Below, one piece after another: positions 23,842-32,586 of a stretch of 45,846 bases of DNA. The stretch spans positions 1 to 45,846 of the forward strand of contig CAZYEX010000089.1 in the NCBI GenBank assembly GCA_964646605.1, read 5' to 3'. Source of the DNA: SBAX01 sp964646605. Its GTDB lineage: Bacteria > Planctomycetota > Phycisphaerae > UBA1845. Numbering within the stretch: the first letter of the stretch is position 1; every line of letters starts with the position of its first letter. The position numbers were made by a program, and so were the translations under genes. The notes below the pieces were generated by a model. That model worked only from the letters and a program-made list of their open reading frames with translations. It was not told the origin of the DNA and made no database searches.

Positions 23842-24426
23842 ATGCGCATCGCGCGATTCCAACTCGATCTAAGCCCAGTCGGGCGGGGGCGGAAGGTCTA
23901 TCTGCTCCTCGGAACGCTCCTGGGTCTGTACGGTGGTTACCGGATGTACCTCACGAGCCTGCTCGTCGCCGGCGGGCAGGCGGCCCAGGCTCGCGTGGTA
24001 TACATGGACCATCGCCTCCGCACGCCCGACGACCCCATCGACCCCTGGCACAAAGAAGCGCGTTTCAGCCGGAGGGCCTTTCGGACCGTGGTCTTCACGG
24101 CAGGAAACGGCCTCCGCGTCGTCGATCAACCGTGGATCTCCTGGGACAACTACGCAAGCAAGGGACTCCTCTCCCCCAAACGCATCCCGCAGGAGCGCAC
24201 CGCCGCGATCCTCTACGATCCGTCGCAACCCGCGCGCTGGCTCTTCGACGATATTACCTCGCTTTGGCTCACTCCGTCGGTCTGCATGTGCCTCGGCGCC
24301 GCTTTACTCCTCTTCGCAGCCGCCGTTCAACAAGGGTGGATCGTCCCGCCGAAGATCACGCTGCTGACCAAGGTGCCCCACCCTGCATCCGGTGCCCCCG
24401 GCGTCAGGGTCGGCCACACCTCGTGA
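23842..24426 (+). CDS. Membrane protein, DUF3592-like
   Basis: A 194-residue protein with two predicted membrane segments: KVYLLLGTLLGLYGGYRMYL (about 18-37) and LTPSVCMCLGAALLLFAAAV (about 143-162). The stretch between them is beta-rich, with ARVVYMDHRL and RTAAILYDPSQPARW, matching the DUF3592 pattern of an extracytoplasmic loop where the text VxYxPxxP recurs. Function is unknown for the family. It is divergent from top6A, with 94 bases between the starts, and shows no operon partner. Confidence 0.6.
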   Translation: MRIARFQLDLSPVGRGRKVYLLLGTLLGLYGGYRMYLTSLLVAGGQAAQARVVYMDHRLRTPDDPIDPWHKEARFSRRAFRTVVFTAGNGLRVVDQPWISWDNYASKGLLSPKRIPQERTAAILYDPSQPARWLFDDITSLWLTPSVCMCLGAALLLFAAAVQQGWIVPPKITLLTKVPHPASGAPGVRVGHTS

Positions 24427-24486
24427 CCCCCACGTCACCACGAATCGCGTGCCGTTGCCGTAAGACGATCGTGTATCATGCGGGCC

Positions 24487-25026
24487 ATGGATCCCCGGAT
24501 TCGCCTGGCTACGGTCGAGGATGCGGAGGCGGTCCAGGCCATCTACGCCCCCATCGTCAGGGACACGCGCCTGTCATTCGAACTCGAACCGCCCAGCGTG
24601 GAGGAAATGCGGCGGCGGATCGAGACGACGTTGTCGCGCTTGCCCTGGTTGGTCTATGACGATAACCGCGGCGTTGTCGGTTTTGCCTACGCCGCCCCGT
24701 TTCGCTCCCGACCCGCGTATCAATGGACGGTTGAGGTCAGCGTCTACGTTCACGAACAGCATCGACGTCGCGGAATCGCCCGGGCGCTGTACATGTCCTT
24801 GTTGGACCGTTTGCGCGAGCAAGGTTTCCGCATGGCCCTGGCGGTCATCGGACTGCCCAATCCTCCGAGCGTGAAACTGCACGAAGGCCTTGGTTTCAAG
24901 CCCGTAGGCGTTTTTCATCACAGCGGATACAAGCTCGGAGAGTGGCGCGACACAGGATGGTGGGAACTCTCTCTGCAGGACCTCCCCGACCCGCCGCAGT
25001 CACCGCGCGGAATCATCCAGAGCTGA
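24487..25026 (+). CDS. GNAT N-acetyltransferase, phosphinothricin acetyltransferase-like
   Basis: A 179-residue acetyltransferase. IRLATVEDAEAVQAIYAPIVRDTRLSFELEPPSVEEM is the usual opening of PAT/Bar-type enzymes. VEVSVYVHEQHRRRGIARALYMSLLDRLREQGF contains the acetyl-CoA loop Q-x-x-R-R-R-G-I-A. The end FHHSGYKLGEWRDTGWWELSL also matches the family. Relatives acetylate phosphinothricin, methionine sulfoximine or methionine sulfone; the substrate here is unknown. An in-frame ATG at 24478 is possible, but the later one fits the family's start better. Confidence 0.85.
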   Translation: MDPRIRLATVEDAEAVQAIYAPIVRDTRLSFELEPPSVEEMRRRIETTLSRLPWLVYDDNRGVVGFAYAAPFRSRPAYQWTVEVSVYVHEQHRRRGIARALYMSLLDRLREQGFRMALAVIGLPNPPSVKLHEGLGFKPVGVFHHSGYKLGEWRDTGWWELSLQDLPDPPQSPRGIIQS

Positions 25027-25103
25027 CGGCGTGCCGCCGCTCGTTACCCGCATTGCGCCCCAAAGAACTCCGCGTACGCGCCCCGCCGCTCGCTCACGGC
25101 GTC

Positions 25104-27644
25104 CTACGGATCAACCAGGTAGATCCGGATGATCGTCACGAACGTTTGCGGCGGGACGACGATGCGGAACGTGGTCACCGACTCCTCCACGGCGAACTCA
25201 GCATTGAGGGGAGTCGGATCGTCGAACGAACCCTGGTTGTCCGGAATCTCGGTGAAGGCGCGCGTGCCGATGGTTTGTCCCAAACGGTCGAAGGCATGGA
25301 TCTCCAACGGCCGCGCTTGTGCGATGTTGACCCCATACAGCGGGGCGATCTGCAACCCGCTGACCACCCCCGACGGAAGTTCCAGTGCCAGCGAGGAGAC
25401 ATCGATCTCCAGGGTTGCGCCGTCCAGTCCTACATGTGACACCGGCGTGTCGCTGCGGGCGAAGGAGGCGCCGAACTCGTCCACGAAAGTCACGGTGACG
25501 GTCCCCAGTTGCGTGGTGTCGTCGGTATCGAAGACCGGGGCCTCGTGCTCGCCGGGGTCGAGACTGTCCGAGCCCTCGCCGAGGAACCGGAAGTCGATGC
25601 AATAGAGGGTGACGGTGATATCGCCGCCGTCGGCGCCATCCTCCCCGTCGACCGGCGTCGCCTCACCGGCGGATCCGGCCGCGGCAGCGGCTCCACCGCC
25701 GCCCGCGGTCGCGACACCGACGCCGCCCGCGCCGCCGATTCCGGGATCGCCCAACCCACTGTCGCCCCCGTTGCCCCCCTCGCCCCCCAGGGAATTGGCA
25801 TCGCCGCCGTTTCCGCCCGTGGCCGGACCGGCGTCATGGGAAGCGCCGCCGCCGGCACCGGCGATCGACGTGGCTTTCCCGCCCCCGCCCCCGTCGCCGC
25901 CGTCCTCGAGCTTGCATCCGCCGCCGTCTCCGCCGTTGCCGCCGAACGCCGTGGATTCGCCGCCGTCGCCTCCGGTGACCGAAGTGCTGGCGACTCCGGA
26001 ATCGCCCACCACCAGTGAGGCGCTTCCTCCCCGGCCGCCGGTCGCAGTGGCGCTACCGCCGGCGCCGCCGTCACAGCACGAATCGCCCTCCCCTCCGTCG
26101 CAACCGAATGCGGTGGCGTCCCCGCCAAAGCCGCCGTCGAGGGATCCGATCACCACATTGGCGAGGCCTTCGACGTTGCCGCGAACGAAGATTTGCTTGG
26201 TGTTGTCACCGCCGCGCCCTCCCGTCGCCGTCGCCGAACGACCCGTCTGTCCAGGACAACCCGCCGCACCGGACGCCCCCAGTTCGACCCGCGCTTCACC
26301 GCCGTTTCCGCCGCGGCCCGGGTTGATGGTGAGCGTCCCTTCGGAGATGTCGATCCCGCCCGCGGCCGTCAGGCGCGCGTTCCCCGAGTTTCCCCCGTTC
26401 CCTCCCGTGGCCGTGGCGCAAACCGAGGTGGCCGCTCCGCCGTCGCCGCCGTTGGCGAGGTTGAACACCACGTTGTTGACGATGCGAATCGGTCCTCCGT
26501 CGTTGCGGATGTTCAGACGCAGGCCGTCTCTTCCTCGTGCGCCGCCGGCATTCGCGCCCGGATCGGCGGTCTGATCTGCCGCGGCCCCCGCAGGCGCCGC
26601 CGGACCGTTGACCGTCCAGTTGTCGAGATTGAGGTCCCGCGCCCCGTTGAATCGCAGGATCAAAATCGGGCGGTCGCCCGGCGGCGGCGGCGCACCGCCC
26701 GGCGGCCAAACACCGCTCACCGTAACGGGCGGGAGTACGCCGTCCTGCAGCCTCGGACCGATGTTCACCTTGCCCGGGGCGCCGCCGCCAAACGCCGGGT
26801 TGCCCTCCGGCAACGGAACAAGAGTCGGCATGGTGTCCGCGCTTACATCTTCGACCTCATCAAACATCTCCGCGGGCGTCCGCTCCAACAAAGCCTCATC
26901 ATCCGTTATGAGGATCGGGCCGCTGGCGTTGAACACCGCCGTCGAGCCGATCGTCACGACCCCGCTTCCGACGAGCACCTGGATGCCGCCCGTTTGATCC
27001 GCAAGGCGCGCCTCGTCGTCCGCTACGCCCTCGGCGTCCACGGCACGGATCGTCCCGTTGATCGTGAGGTTCCCGCCGACCCGAAGGCGGATTCGCCCTG
27101 AGCGGGCAAAGAGCGTTCCATCGACGGTTGCATCGCCGCTGACCGTCACCACGGCGTTGTTGGTGATCTCCGCCGAAGTCCCGGCCGCAACGTTGAGTGA
27201 CTCGACAGTGACCTCCGCATCGAAGGTCTGAGCCGGGGCCTCGGTGATGATCCGAACCGAAACCGTCGCGGGCTGACTCTCCAGCTGCCCGTCGCTCGCG
27301 GCAAAGGTGAACGAGTCCTCACCCTCGAAACCGGGATTCGGCGTGTAGGTCACCTCGTGTCCATTCGCGGTTACCGTGTAGCCCGTCGCGGCGATGGGCC
27401 CGGCCCCGGGGTCGCCCAGCGATCCGTTGGCCGGAAGGGCGAGGATGATGAAGGTCAGAATGTCGTCGGCGTTGGCGTCACTGGCCGACAGGGCGATCGA
27501 CGCCGACGAGTCCGCATCGACGGTCACCAACGCATCCTCGGCGACCGGGGCTACGTTCGCAGGCGGCGTTGTGCCGTTTGGCGGACACCCCGTTAACCCC
27601 AAGAGCAACACCAACCACACCGCAACAACCGTTCGAAGCGCCAT
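25104..27644 (-). CDS. Large lipoprotein with Ig-like domain and glycine-rich repeat region
   Basis: An 846-residue cell-surface lipoprotein. The signal VVAVWLVLLLGLTGC ends in a lipobox with lipidated Cys20. Residues about 30-130 form a cadherin-like/Big_9-type Ig domain, ending GYTVTANGHEVTYTPNPGFEGEDSFTFAASDG. A beta-rich part to about 400 follows, with DATVDGTLFARSGRIRLRVGGNLTINGTI typical of a beta-helix. Residues about 430-700 are dense in GGxGG-type repeats (GGNGGD, GGRGG, GGDGG) resembling PGRS tracts. The C-terminal 150 residues are another beta-rich domain. AGGAGG or similar precedes the ATG. An adhesive or surface-layer role is inferred. The upstream gene overlaps its first 167 bases. 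Confidence 0.75.
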   Translation of the reverse strand: MALRTVVAVWLVLLLGLTGCPPNGTTPPANVAPVAEDALVTVDADSSASIALSASDANADDILTFIILALPANGSLGDPGAGPIAATGYTVTANGHEVTYTPNPGFEGEDSFTFAASDGQLESQPATVSVRIITEAPAQTFDAEVTVESLNVAAGTSAEITNNAVVTVSGDATVDGTLFARSGRIRLRVGGNLTINGTIRAVDAEGVADDEARLADQTGGIQVLVGSGVVTIGSTAVFNASGPILITDDEALLERTPAEMFDEVEDVSADTMPTLVPLPEGNPAFGGGAPGKVNIGPRLQDGVLPPVTVSGVWPPGGAPPPPGDRPILILRFNGARDLNLDNWTVNGPAAPAGAAADQTADPGANAGGARGRDGLRLNIRNDGGPIRIVNNVVFNLANGGDGGAATSVCATATGGNGGNSGNARLTAAGGIDISEGTLTINPGRGGNGGEARVELGASGAAGCPGQTGRSATATGGRGGDNTKQIFVRGNVEGLANVVIGSLDGGFGGDATAFGCDGGEGDSCCDGGAGGSATATGGRGGSASLVVGDSGVASTSVTGGDGGESTAFGGNGGDGGGCKLEDGGDGGGGGKATSIAGAGGGASHDAGPATGGNGGDANSLGGEGGNGGDSGLGDPGIGGAGGVGVATAGGGGAAAAAGSAGEATPVDGEDGADGGDITVTLYCIDFRFLGEGSDSLDPGEHEAPVFDTDDTTQLGTVTVTFVDEFGASFARSDTPVSHVGLDGATLEIDVSSLALELPSGVVSGLQIAPLYGVNIAQARPLEIHAFDRLGQTIGTRAFTEIPDNQGSFDDPTPLNAEFAVEESVTTFRIVVPPQTFVTIIRIYLVDP

Positions 27645-28311
27645 CGCTCTTACCTCCGCATTCGGCGACCTTTGAGAAGATCATGACCCACCCGTTCGAC
27701 CGCACCCCGCGCGGTGCGATCCCGTCGAGCCGGGAATGGGAGGCAAGGTAACGCGCCCAGGCGATGCGGCAAAGGGCGAGCGTTGGGACAGGGACAGATG
27801 TCGTCGCCTCCTCCGATCCGGGGTCGAGCAGTTCTTGGCGGAGGCGCTGCAGGGCCCGAGCGTGCAACCGGGAAATCCAAGCCTTGTGTTTTCCCGAGGC
27901 CGCGGCGCACTCCGTCAGCGTCTTGCCCTCGAAACAGTGCATACGCACGATCTTCGCCTCATCGGCGGGCAAGCGCGGAATCGCAGCCCGAACCTCCTCC
28001 AGCGTCTCCGCGAACTCCATGCCTGCCGACGGGTCGTCGCTTCCGGCCTGATCGTTAGGCTCGCCTTTGCGAACGAAACTCGCCTGCCCGTTCCGCGACT
28101 TGAACGAAACCCCGTTGGCATGAAGCGATTCGACAAACCAACGCTCTCCCCGCCGCACCAGCTTGGCGTGCAGCCCGCTGGCGCAGACCGTGTCCTCGGG
28201 AGGAAGTCGCACGTCGGCCTCATGCGCCCGGCCCATCGTCACTTCGTCCTTCTTCAACACGCCCGACCACCCAGAGGCGTAACCGGATAGAATCTCGATG
28301 CTAAGGGGCAT
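27478..28311 (-). CDS. FHA domain fused to sigma-70 region 4
   Basis: A 277-residue protein starting MPLSIEILSGYASGWSGVLKK. Residues 1-90 form an FHA domain (MGRAHEADVRLPPEDTVCASGLHAKLVRRGERWFVESLHANGVSF); the phosphothreonine-binding S-R-x-H is S-G-L-H here. Residues about 100-165 are a sigma region 4 helix-turn-helix: LPADEAKIVRMHCFEGKTLTECAAASGKHKAWISRLHARALQRLRQEL. Region 2 is absent, so it cannot be a normal sigma factor. The remaining 110 residues have odd composition and the last 55 lie inside the lipoprotein gene in another frame. The functional part probably ends before that. Links to Ser/Thr kinase signalling are inference. Confidence 0.7.
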   Translation of the reverse strand: MPLSIEILSGYASGWSGVLKKDEVTMGRAHEADVRLPPEDTVCASGLHAKLVRRGERWFVESLHANGVSFKSRNGQASFVRKGEPNDQAGSDDPSAGMEFAETLEEVRAAIPRLPADEAKIVRMHCFEGKTLTECAAASGKHKAWISRLHARALQRLRQELLDPGSEEATTSVPVPTLALCRIAWARYLASHSRLDGIAPRGVRSNGWVMIFSKVAECGGKSDGASNGCCGVVGVALGVNGVSAKRHNAACERSPGRRGCVGDRRCGLVGVDRPVGQ

Positions 28312-28595
28312 GGGCTCCTCCTTTGCAGGAACTAGCGCAACGACCTCCGCGACGCCCGGGCCTGGACCGCGTCCGCCAACTCGACCTATCCACCAGCCCG
28401 CCGGATCTTCGCCCCGACGACCCCACCGGACCGCCTCCCGGTCCCACCGACCCCCGTCCAGCCCTCGGAAACCGCCATTTGAAACCCCGCCGCCCCCGCG
28501 GTAGAATCCGCATGGCGAGCGGCAACTACGGGATGCGCGCCGGTCCCGGCGAACTGTCGACCTCTTGTCGGTGCGGTGATCGGGAGCGATTCTCC

Positions 28596-29330
28596 GTGGA
28601 GAAAGCAAGAATCTGGAACCGAGTGGGGAAGTGGTTTCGCATGTCCGGGCGGACCGGAGCGCAAGCGGAATCGATGGTCGAGTCCGCGGTCGCATGTGAC
28701 GAGACCGGTGTGGCCGCCGGCGGCGACCTACTCGCCTCGGGTCCGCGCTTCCGACTCGCCCGGGCCCCCTCCACCGTCGAACGCCTGGAAGAGGAATACG
28801 CCCGCATCGTCCGTCTCGTCGAGTCCGTCCAGTCTCACTTGGAGAGCCAGGGCGAACGCACTGAGTCCATCGCCCGCTCCTTGTCGCGCCTCGCCGAAAG
28901 CCTCGAGTCCGTCCCCCAGGCCACCCTGGCGCAATCCGAGTTCCTGGTCGCCATTCGCCAACGACTCGAAACCGACGGCGCTTGCCTTAAGCGCGTCGAT
29001 GAAAACCTTTCGCAACTGCCTCGACTCGCCGACGCCCATCGCGAAACGATGGTGGCCATCGCTCGCCAACTTGACGGCTCCAAGCAAACCGGCGAAAAGA
29101 TGGCCGCCTCGCTCGACGGGTTCCAACAGGCGGTGACTCTGCTCGGCGACGCGACAACCGCCTCGGCCAAGGCCCTGCATGGGCTTCGAAGCGATGGTGC
29201 TACGCGCGAGGAACGTGTGGTGCATGTTTTGGAGGAGCAAACTCGTCGCCTGACCCTCTTTGCGGCATCGTCCGTGGGTCTGGCGTTACTTGCGGCGGCC
29301 GTGGCTGTGATCGCACTCTTGCGATCCTGA
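28596..29330 (+). CDS. Coiled-coil protein with C-terminal membrane anchor
   Basis: A 244-residue protein. Residues about 60-210 have heptad patterning suited to a long coiled coil (VERLEEEYARIVRLVESVQSHLESQGERTESIARSLSRLAESL and similar), and a single hydrophobic segment LFAASSVGLALLAAAVAVIALL ends the chain. This tail-anchored arrangement recalls methyl-accepting or scaffold proteins but shows no signalling motif. A GTG at 28596 with GGGAG 10 bases upstream is the preferred start; an in-frame ATG at 28512 lacks a ribosome-binding site. It precedes pilT by 174 bases on the same strand. A cell-envelope scaffold role is possible. Confidence 0.6.
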   Translation: MEKARIWNRVGKWFRMSGRTGAQAESMVESAVACDETGVAAGGDLLASGPRFRLARAPSTVERLEEEYARIVRLVESVQSHLESQGERTESIARSLSRLAESLESVPQATLAQSEFLVAIRQRLETDGACLKRVDENLSQLPRLADAHRETMVAIARQLDGSKQTGEKMAASLDGFQQAVTLLGDATTASAKALHGLRSDGATREERVVHVLEEQTRRLTLFAASSVGLALLAAAVAVIALLRS

Positions 29331-29504
29331 CCACCCCCGCGCATGGGTCGGAGAACCTCTCTGCCGTTCAGGCGGGCGGTTCGTGAAAGTCGCGTCTTAC
29401 GGTACAGTCGCCCGTCTCATCCAAAGACCGCGCGATTGGGTTTGAACAGCGCCCAGGCGGCGACCTAGGATAGGAAGAAGGAGTTGCGGGAAACCGCGAG
29501 CCCG

Positions 29505-30644
29505 ATGATGGCCGATTCTCCCCTACAGGCCAAAGAGACCCTCGATCGCTTGCTGGCCGGTATGACCCAGCACGAAGCCTCCGATCTGCACATCAAGGTC
29601 GGCTACCCTCCCTATTACCGAATCGCAGGACACCTCCGCAAACTCGAGATGGCCCCCTTTCCCAACAGCGAGTTCATCGAATCCATGATGATGACCTTGA
29701 TTCCCGAGTCCCGACAGCGGGAGTTCCACGACCGCGGGGCCTTGGACTTCTCCGCCCGAGGCGCCACCGGCGACCGCTATCGCATCAACCTCTTTCGTTC
29801 CACCGGCGACACGCACGCCTCCATCCGTCGCGTGCAGAGTCACATCCCCAGCTTCGACGAACTGCACCTCCCTCCCGTCTATCACCAGACCATCACCACC
29901 GCCACCGACGGAATGATCCTGATCAGCGGAGTCACCGGCTGTGGAAAAAGCACCACCCTCGCCTCCCTCGTGGAGTACATCAACCAGACGCGAAGCATAC
30001 ACATCGTCACCATCGAGGACCCCATCGAGTACGTCTTCCACCCCAAGCGCTCGATCATCTCCCAGCGTGAGATCGGCACGGACGTGGCCAACTATCACGA
30101 GGCCCTTCGATACGTCGTCCGGCAGGATCCCGATTGCATCCTCATCGGCGAACTTCGCGACCGCGAGACCATGGTCGCGGCGCTCCAAGCCGCCGAAACC
30201 GGACACCTCGTCCTCGGCTCGCTCCACGTCTCCGACGTGCAGCAGACCTTCTCCCGCATCCTCGAGTTCTTCCCCCGCGAGGAACACGCCTTCATTCGCT
30301 CCTCCCTGGCCAACAGCCTCCGGGCCATCATGTGCCAGAAGCTCCTCCCCGGAATCGACGAAGGAAAACAGTTCCCCGCCACCGAGGTCCTCCTTCGCAA
30401 CTCGACCGTGCGAGACAAAATCATCCACGAGGAAGACCAGGATCTGCCCGCCATCGTCGCCCAATGCGGCGGCGAGGGCATGCGTTCCTTCACCGATTCC
30501 TTGTGCGAGTTGATCGAAGCCGAAAAAGTCCACTACGACACAGCCATGGAATACGCCCCCAACCGCGAAGGACTCGCCTCCGCCGTCAAAGGAATCAAAG
30601 CCGGCGCCCAAACCCTCGTCGGAAGAACCCGCAGCGCCCGATAG
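29505..30644 (+). CDS. pilT: PilT-type pilus retraction ATPase
   Basis: A 379-residue secretion-type ATPase. The N-terminal PAS-like domain (SDLHIKVGYPPYYRIAGHLRKLE) is followed by the Walker A GVTGCGKSTTLAS, the Asp-box segment IHIVTIEDPIEYVF, the Walker B CILIGELRDRETM and the His-box region TGHLVLGSLHVSDVQQTFSRILEFFP. GELRDRETM and the length indicate PilT/PilU rather than PilB. These enzymes pull back type IV pili. The ATG at 29505 lacks a well-placed ribosome-binding site; a TTG at 29484 has AGGAAGAAGGAG in front and would add seven residues. No other pilus genes are in the window. Confidence 0.9.
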   Translation: MMADSPLQAKETLDRLLAGMTQHEASDLHIKVGYPPYYRIAGHLRKLEMAPFPNSEFIESMMMTLIPESRQREFHDRGALDFSARGATGDRYRINLFRSTGDTHASIRRVQSHIPSFDELHLPPVYHQTITTATDGMILISGVTGCGKSTTLASLVEYINQTRSIHIVTIEDPIEYVFHPKRSIISQREIGTDVANYHEALRYVVRQDPDCILIGELRDRETMVAALQAAETGHLVLGSLHVSDVQQTFSRILEFFPREEHAFIRSSLANSLRAIMCQKLLPGIDEGKQFPATEVLLRNSTVRDKIIHEEDQDLPAIVAQCGGEGMRSFTDSLCELIEAEKVHYDTAMEYAPNREGLASAVKGIKAGAQTLVGRTRSAR

Positions 30645-30668
30645 CAGTCCGTTGAAAAAAACGAACTG
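30645..30668. terminator. Hairpin after pilT
   Basis: CAGTCCGTT and AACGAACTG pair with one mismatch around a 6-base A-rich loop, directly after the pilT stop. CCTTTGTCTT follows. The position suits termination, although the T-run is poor. Confidence 0.4.
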
Positions 30669-31520
30669 CCTTTGTCTTGATGTAGCGCCACCCCTTGTGG
30701 GTGGCGCACCTCAGAGTGCGTAGGGTCCGCTTCGCGGCCCGACATAGCGCCGCCCCTTGTGGTCGTCGATCAGAGCCGCGAGAGCAAGCCCGCGGACATT
30801 CCCTACCGCCCCCCGCGCGTGCCGCCCGCCTGACCCCGCAGGGGTCCACGAACATAGCCGGGGCTCAAGCGCAGCGCAACCCCCGGAACGGACCCGCCCC
30901 AACCAACCTCCCCCCTCTCCCGGCGGGAGAGGGTGAAGGCGACCAAGACGGGAGCCTGAACGGTGAGGGGCCTGTCCGCCTGTAAATTCCGTCCAGCCTC
31001 CGAACCGAACCCTCGCCGCGTGCCACTGGCAGCTCGTCTGCCAGTGCTCCGGGTGCCACGGGCGGTTCACCCGCCGGTGCCCATCTTTACACCGGCGTCG
31101 CCGACGCTTGGGCCAAGCTCCGCAACACAAACTTTCGTGTTTCCAAGTCGCTGATAGATCAAATCCTCGAAGACCATCGACGTCCGTGATATTCATGTTC
31201 GCGCCGTACTTGTTCGCCACCCGCAATCGAGGAGTAAATCAGTTGTGCGAGCCGATGATAACGGCACGTGCGAGCACCGCCTTCCCCGCCCACGAACACT
31301 GATCGATGGTGCCACGACGTGGCATGGCGAAAACCGAGTGGTCCGCATAGCGGATCCTACGGAGCTGTCCCTATTTACCTCCTATGTCACCATCACTCTC
31401 GAGGACGACGAAAACCGGTCGGTCAACGACTCGCCGCGTAACTCCTGATGACGAACGACCACTACTCAAGAGCTTGCTGTTACCTACATCTTTGATAGCC
31501 TCCCGTTAGGGACGCGCGAC
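30669..31520. repeat. Gene-free stretch with several hairpin repeats
   Basis: I see no gene here. The 9-base hairpin GCGCCACCC-5-GGGTGGCGC lies at 30685-30707, and a half copy of its left arm and loop recurs near 30745-30763. CACTGGCAG-5-CTGCCAGTG lies at 31024-31046. Such hairpins recur in planctomycete intergenic DNA as I recall. The rest shows no structure I can name. Confidence 0.5.
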
Positions 31521-31660
31521 AATAGCCCAGCGTTTCAACGCTGGGGCAACGGATCATCCTACATCCCTAGTCCCGGAGGGACGACTGAAGCATTCAACCG
31601 TCCCTCCGGGACTCCGTTTGAACGCATTCATCTACCCCAGCCATGAATGGCTGGGCTATT
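31521..31660. repeat. Composite REP/BIME-like element with nested inverted repeats
   Basis: The outer ends AATAGCCCAGC (31521-31531) and GCTGGGCTATT (31650-31660) are perfect complements. Inside are three hairpins: CCCAGCGTT-2-AACGCTGGG (31526-31545), a 15-base perfect inverted repeat (31569-31583 with 31599-31613, based on GTCCCGGAGGGAC), and CCCAGCCAT-2-ATGGCTGGG (31636-31655). No coding capacity. The symmetry suggests a mobile palindromic unit of the REP type. Confidence 0.75.
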
Positions 31661-31666
31661 TTCAGT

Positions 31667-31790
31667 GTGTCCCGCCGGGACACCGTCACGCACGACCGCC
31701 AAAATGTGCGTAACAGCAAGCTCAAGAGCAGTGGCACACCGTCAGTGCCACCCGCCGAGCCCAAGGTAACGGCAGGTGCGAGCACCTGCC
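31667..31790. repeat. Two further perfect hairpins before the transposase remnant
   Basis: GTGTCCC-3-GGGACAC spans 31667-31683 and GGCAGGTGC-2-GCACCTGCC spans 31771-31790. The second directly abuts the truncated transposase frame. Confidence 0.55.
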
Positions 31791-31791
31791 C

Positions 31792-32586
31792 TACAAGGCT
31801 CCGGCGGTGGACGGGCAGGCGGGGATGATCGTGGACGCGGAGGTGCTCAACGAGATGCGGGAAGGCGAGACGGTGATCCCCACGGTGGAGCGCATCGAAG
31901 CCGAGTTCGGGAAAAAACCGCGTCAATTCCTGGCGGATACGGCCTTTGCGACGGGTGCCAACCTATCGGCGCTTTCGGGACGTGGGATCGAAGCGGTGAT
32001 GCCGGTGGAGCAGACGTGGTTGCCCGAGGACCATCCGGTGCGGCGCGCCGATCCAAGGGTGCCGATTCCCCAAGAGGATTGGGCCAAGCTTCCCCGTCGG
32101 GCGCAGACTGGGCAGTTGGACCGGGCGGCGTTTGTGAACGACGCGGGAGAGGATGTCTACTGGTGTCCGATGGGTCGGAGCTTGACGTTGCTTCAAACCA
32201 AGACCAAGGACAGGGGGACGAGCGAGTCCTCCGTGTACCGGGTGTATGGTTGTTCGTCGTGCGCCGGTTGTGGTCTGGCCAAGGATGGTCTGACCAAGGG
32301 TTCGGCGCGGCGCACGGTCTCGCACGATCAACACGACGCGGTTCGTACGGCCACGGCGGCGCGGATGCATACGTCGCAAGGGCGGGCCGCGTATGCTCGG
32401 CGGGCGCACTTGGCGGAGACGCCCAACGCGGTGATCAAGCAGGTGATGGGACTGCGGCAGTTCCTGCATCGCGGGTTGGAGAAGGTTCGCACGGAGTGGT
32501 TGTGGGCGTGTACGGCCTTCAACCTCAGGAAGTTGACCAAGGAAAGGGGACTACTGCGCGCTGCGCTTCGCTTCCAACCGCCTTGA
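31792..32586 (+). pseudogene. Truncated IS1182-family transposase
   Basis: About 264 residues of the C-terminal part of an IS1182-type (IS5-superfamily, DDE) transposase. YKAPAVDGQAGMIVDAEVLNE, FLADTAFATGANLSALSGRGIEAVMP, VYGCSSCAGCGL and TPNAVIKQVMGLRQFLHRGLEKVRTEWLWACTAFNLRKL are typical of the second half. The N-terminal half with its helix-turn-helix and first catalytic Asp is missing; the frame is replaced upstream by hairpin repeats. No start codon with a ribosome-binding site is seen, so it is a remnant. It ends at a proper stop. Confidence 0.85.

Noticed and set aside
25609..26574. Proline-rich plus-strand frame and repeat pattern that could suggest a CRISPR or repeat array
   Set aside because: It is the complement of the GGxGG coding repeats of the lipoprotein; unit length and spacing are irregular and there are no spacers.
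29523..30611. 362-residue minus-strand frame opposite pilT
   Set aside because: Shadow of pilT; glycine- and aspartate-rich without motifs.
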